Source of the DNA: Bdellovibrio sp.
GTDB lineage: Bacteria; Bdellovibrionota; Bdellovibrionia; Bdellovibrionales; Bdellovibrionaceae
Direction of reading: 5' to 3'
DNA: 59,396 nucleotides
NCBI GenBank assembly: GCA_014376435.1
Contig: JACMRL010000012.1
Coordinates: 1 to 59,396 of the forward strand
The notes under the pieces are model-generated. The model had not been told where the DNA came from. It ran no database searches and worked only from the letters and a program-made list of their open reading frames with translations. A program made the translations under genes and the position numbers. This document shows, piece after piece, positions 56,652-59,396 of the stretch; the stretch's first letter is position 1, and each line of letters starts with the position of its first letter.

Positions 56652-59396
56652 TTAATACAGAAATTGCAGGGAAGCCATTTGGTTCGTCATGGTAACGGTT
56701 GTAGCTGCAACACTGTGGACGACGGTCACAGTTAGCACTTGAGCGAGGGTTGAATCGGTTGCTGCTGTTCCGTAGATGATAGAATTCAATACGTTGGTAA
56801 CAGTAAAATCTCCGACTCCAGCTACGGGCGCCGCTGAATTTGAAAAGCTTGATAATCCACCCATTTTTTGGCTGTTTGTTGCGCCAGCATTAAATAGATC
56901 GATATTCAGATTGTAGGATCGTGTTGTTGCAGCGGTCGCAAAATTCAATGAGGTATCATCAAACAAAACGTTAGCGCCATACTTAACTCGGATGCGAACT
57001 GTTTTATTTGCTCCTGAGTTGTTTAAGTATGTACCAATTAAGTTCAGTTTTAATCCGCTCTGCGTGCCCAGCATTCCGGCTGGCACCGTATAAGAATAAA
57101 TTGCGGTCTCTGTAACAGTATTCGTTACGGGCACCGCTGACATGTTACGATCAACGACTCCGTTATTGATCCATTTAACTCCGGATGGTTGCGTTGAATC
57201 TGCAATTAGAGTTTGATTATTTGTACCCGCCGGTAACCGTACATTGTTGATACCGTTACTTACGATCAAATCGCCTTTAGTTGTTGTCGGAGCTAAGTTA
57301 TCAAATGCGGCCGTTTTTGCAGTCGCACCAGTTCCGCCCTTGGCAATTGAAACTGTATTCAGAGTTAGAACACCAGTATTTGCAATCGTAGCATCTCCAG
57401 ATAACACAACACTTTGTGCGATATTCGAAGCATTACCGACAAAGATGTTAGCTGAAGTTAATGTATTTGGCACTGGAGTGAAAGTTAAGGCAGTTGTTAC
57501 ATCAGTCGAATTAATTAAAGAAGCGGCCGTCACGCGACCTTTCGTATCAACGGTCACCTTAGAAAAGGTTCCGGCACCAACACCAGAGTTAGATAAAGTT
57601 AAAATACCTGTGTTAGAGATCGAAGCATCTCCTGATAACACCTGACCTTGCGCAATATTTGTAGCGTTACCCACAAAGATGTTAGCTGAAGTTAATGTAT
57701 TTGGCACTGGAGTGAAAGTTAAAGCAGTTGTTACATCAGTCGATGTCATCACAATTCCGTAACCAGTAATAGTAGTTGGTTTAGCGGTTAATTTACTAAA
57801 AGCAACGTCATTGATCTTCACATTAGTAATTGCATTATTATTAATTGTTAAAACACCAGCGTTAGAAATCGAAGCATCACCAGAAAGAACTTGTCCTTGC
57901 GCAACGTTGGAAGCATTACCGACAAAGATGTTAGCTGAAGTTAATGTATTCGAAGCTGGAGTGAAAGTTAAAGCAGTTGTTACATCAGTCGATGTCATCA
58001 CAATTCCGTAACCGGTGATTGTCGTTGGTTTAGCGGTTAATTTACTAAACGCAACGTCATTGATCTTCACATTAGTAATTGCATTATTATTAATTGTTAA
58101 AACACCAGCGTTAGAAATCGTAGCATCACCAGATAACACAACACCAGTTGCAACGTTCGAAGCGTTACCAACAAAGATGTTAGCTGAAGTTAATGTATTC
58201 GATGAAGGCGTGTAACCTAAACCAGTTGTTACATCAGTCGAAGTTAAAGCTGAACCTGATGTTACTAAGCCTTTTGTGTTGAAAGTTACTTTAGGGAAAG
58301 TACCACCAGCACTAACTGGTGAAAGAGCTAAAATACCAGCGTTAGAGATTGAAGCATCACCAGATAACACAACACCGACAGCTAAATTCGAAGCGTTACC
58401 AATAAAAAGCTGAGCTGAGTTTAACGAAGTACCAAGCTTTGAATTAAACGCAGTAAAATCAGAAGAAGCTAAGTAACCATTCACTGAAGCCGTCGCGCGC
58501 GAGATATCAATCGAAGGAGAAGTTGATGAATTACTTACCGTAATCGGGTTACCTGAAGTAGAAGCTGAAGTAACTCCTGTTACAGATCCAGAACCAGTTC
58601 CAGGAGTGTAGCCGAGAGCGCCGGTAACATCAGTCGATGTCATCACAATTCCGTAACCAGTAATAGTCGTTGGTTTAGAAGTTAATTTACTAAAAGCAAC
58701 GTCATTGATCTTCACATTAGTAATTGCATTATTATTAATTGTTAAAACACCAGCGTTAGAAATCGAAGCATCACCTGATAACACAACACCAGTTGCAACG
58801 TTGGAAACGTTACCCACGAAGATGTTAGCTGAAGTTAATGTATTTGAAGAAGGCGTGTAACCTAAACCAGTTGTTACATCTGTCGAAGTTAAAGCTGAAC
58901 CTGATGTTACTAAGCCTTTTGTGTTGAAAGTTACTTTAGGGAATGTACCACCAGCACTAACTGGCGAAAGAGCTAAAATACCAGCGTTAGAAATCGTAGC
59001 ATCACCAGATAACACAACACCGACAGCTAAATTCGAAGCGTTACCCACAAAGATGTTAGCCGAAGTTAATGTATTCGATGAAGGCGTGTAACCTAAACCA
59101 GTTGTTATATCTGTCGAAGTTAAAGCTGAACCTGATGTTACTAAGCCTTTTGTGTTGAAAGTTACTTTAGGAAATGTACCACCAGCACTAACTGGCGAAA
59201 GAGCTAAAATACCAGCGTTAGAAATCGTAGCATCACCAGATAACACAACACCAGTTGCAACGTTGGAAGCGTTACCGACAAAGATGTTAGCTGAAGTTAA
59301 TGTATTTGGCACTGGAGTGAAAGTTAAAGCAGTTGTTACATCAGTCGATGTCATCACAATTCCGTAACCAGTAATAGTAGTTGGTTTAGCGGTTAA
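56652..59396 (-). CDS. Giant tail-fibre-like repeat protein (C-terminal part; runs off right edge)
   Basis: At least 914 codons with no start before the window edge. The repeats combine modules such as Thr-Ser-Thr-Asp-Val-Thr...Leu-Thr-Ser-Ala-Asn-Ile-Phe-Val-Gly-Asn, Val-Leu-Ser-Gly-Asp-Ala-x-Ile-Ser-Asn-Ala-Gly and Lys-Pro-Thr-Thr-Ile-Thr-Gly-Tyr-Gly-Ile, resembling phage tail-fibre shaft repeats. The linker Lys-Gly-Gly-Thr-Gly-Ala-Thr-Ala is a phage fibre hallmark. The last 190 residues are a non-repetitive beta-rich tip. Chimeric fibre proteins of this type are used for prey recognition in Bdellovibrio; that role is inference here. Confidence 0.85.
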   Translation of the reverse strand, partial: LTAKPTTITGYGIVMTSTDVTTALTFTPVPNTLTSANIFVGNASNVATGVVLSGDATISNAGILALSPVSAGGTFPKVTFNTKGLVTSGSALTSTDITTGLGYTPSSNTLTSANIFVGNASNLAVGVVLSGDATISNAGILALSPVSAGGTFPKVTFNTKGLVTSGSALTSTDVTTGLGYTPSSNTLTSANIFVGNVSNVATGVVLSGDASISNAGVLTINNNAITNVKINDVAFSKLTSKPTTITGYGIVMTSTDVTGALGYTPGTGSGSVTGVTSASTSGNPITVSNSSTSPSIDISRATASVNGYLASSDFTAFNSKLGTSLNSAQLFIGNASNLAVGVVLSGDASISNAGILALSPVSAGGTFPKVTFNTKGLVTSGSALTSTDVTTGLGYTPSSNTLTSANIFVGNASNVATGVVLSGDATISNAGVLTINNNAITNVKINDVAFSKLTAKPTTITGYGIVMTSTDVTTALTFTPASNTLTSANIFVGNASNVAQGQVLSGDASISNAGVLTINNNAITNVKINDVAFSKLTAKPTTITGYGIVMTSTDVTTALTFTPVPNTLTSANIFVGNATNIAQGQVLSGDASISNTGILTLSNSGVGAGTFSKVTVDTKGRVTAASLINSTDVTTALTFTPVPNTLTSANIFVGNASNIAQSVVLSGDATIANTGVLTLNTVSIAKGGTGATAKTAAFDNLAPTTTKGDLIVSNGINNVRLPAGTNNQTLIADSTQPSGVKWINNGVVDRNMSAVPVTNTVTETAIYSYTVPAGMLGTQSGLKLNLIGTYLNNSGANKTVRIRVKYGANVLFDDTSLNFATAATTRSYNLNIDLFNAGATNSQKMGGLSSFSNSAAPVAGVGDFTVTNVLNSIIYGTAATDSTLAQVLTVTVVHSVAATTVTMTNQMASLQFLY
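57380..59396. repeat. Coding tandem repeats in the fibre gene
   Basis: Long, nearly identical segments recur (for example GAAGTTAATGTATT with flanking CATCACCAGATAACAC, and TTACTAAGCCTTTTGTGTTG). At least two module types alternate, roughly 210-300 bases each. High DNA identity between copies implies recent duplication or gene conversion. Confidence 0.85.

Noticed and set aside
57244..59367. Several plus-strand open frames of 60-130 codons
   Set aside because: They are antisense reflections of the fibre repeats and repeat the same peptide, with no ribosome sites.
57380..59396. Regular DNA repeats that could suggest a CRISPR array or satellite
   Set aside because: The repeats are long, in frame and translate into fibre modules on the minus strand; there are no short direct repeats with unique spacers and no cas genes.
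1..59396. rRNA, tRNA, riboswitch or origin of replication
   Set aside because: Nothing with a recognisable tRNA cloverleaf, rRNA signature, riboswitch core or dnaA-box cluster was seen on either strand by eye; a covariance-model scan would be needed to exclude small RNAs.

Overview
The window looks like a chromosome segment of a Gram-negative, predator-type or free-living delta/oligoflexian bacterium. Bdellovibrionota is my best guess. The basis is AT-rich DNA, many secreted lipoproteins with lipobox cysteines, frequent GTG/TTG starts, several lone two-component and chemotaxis-type proteins, an IS91-like transposase remnant, and a giant tail-fibre-like repeat protein. Taxonomy is an inference; no rRNA or tRNA gene is visible.

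Left part (1-24.8 kb): ordinary accessory and housekeeping genes. These include lipoproteins, a CDF zinc exporter, a tandem pair of paralogous lipoproteins, a permuted papain-like (YiiX-type) secreted enzyme, a divergent histidine kinase/receiver pair, a DUF2235 hydrolase, a four-gene overlapping envelope operon (13.8-10.5 kb), a quaternary-amine type ABC importer with a fused binding-protein/permease, an RluA pseudouridine synthase, a coiled-coil histidine kinase, and an ohr/ohrR pair with visible operators.

Centre (25.2-35.0 kb): a compact light-harvesting island. A translationally coupled operon encodes CrtW ketolase, CruF hydratase, a CruD-like acyltransferase, a CruC-like glycosyltransferase and a lycopene cyclase fused to a Brp/Blh carotene dioxygenase. 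It converges on a xanthorhodopsin-like proton pump (Asp-Thr-Glu triad, green-type Leu, antenna-permitting Gly). Divergent from the pump lies crtE-crtI-crtB. Together the genes predict GGPP to phytoene to lycopene to beta/gamma-carotene, then (a) retinal for the pump and (b) a 4-keto carotenoid acyl glycoside of the salinixanthin/myxobacton type, a plausible antenna for the same pump.

35-46.8 kb: membrane and SPFH proteins, a zinc alcohol dehydrogenase, a cytochrome-c-motif protein, fasciclin and DUF427 proteins, and a CheY/STAS-CheX pair. These are mixed with mobile-element debris: dispersed copies of an IS91-like element end, decayed transposase, kdpD and kdpE fragments, a decayed outer-membrane gene and a serine-recombinase tail.

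46.9-53.5 kb: a second photosystem of the signalling kind. One minus-strand operon encodes two small unknown proteins, a soluble CheA-like kinase, an N-terminally extended photoactive yellow protein, an orphan 172-residue protein, an aromatic amino-acid (tyrosine) ammonia-lyase and a short p-coumarate ligase. The lyase and ligase would make and activate the PYP chromophore. The CheA-like kinase is the candidate output.

Right end (53.7-59.4 kb): a fourth copy of the IS91-like end, a DUF4382 lipoprotein, a broken IS3 transposase abutting the 3' stub of mgtE, a beta-barrel protein and the 3' part of a highly repetitive fibre gene running off the window.
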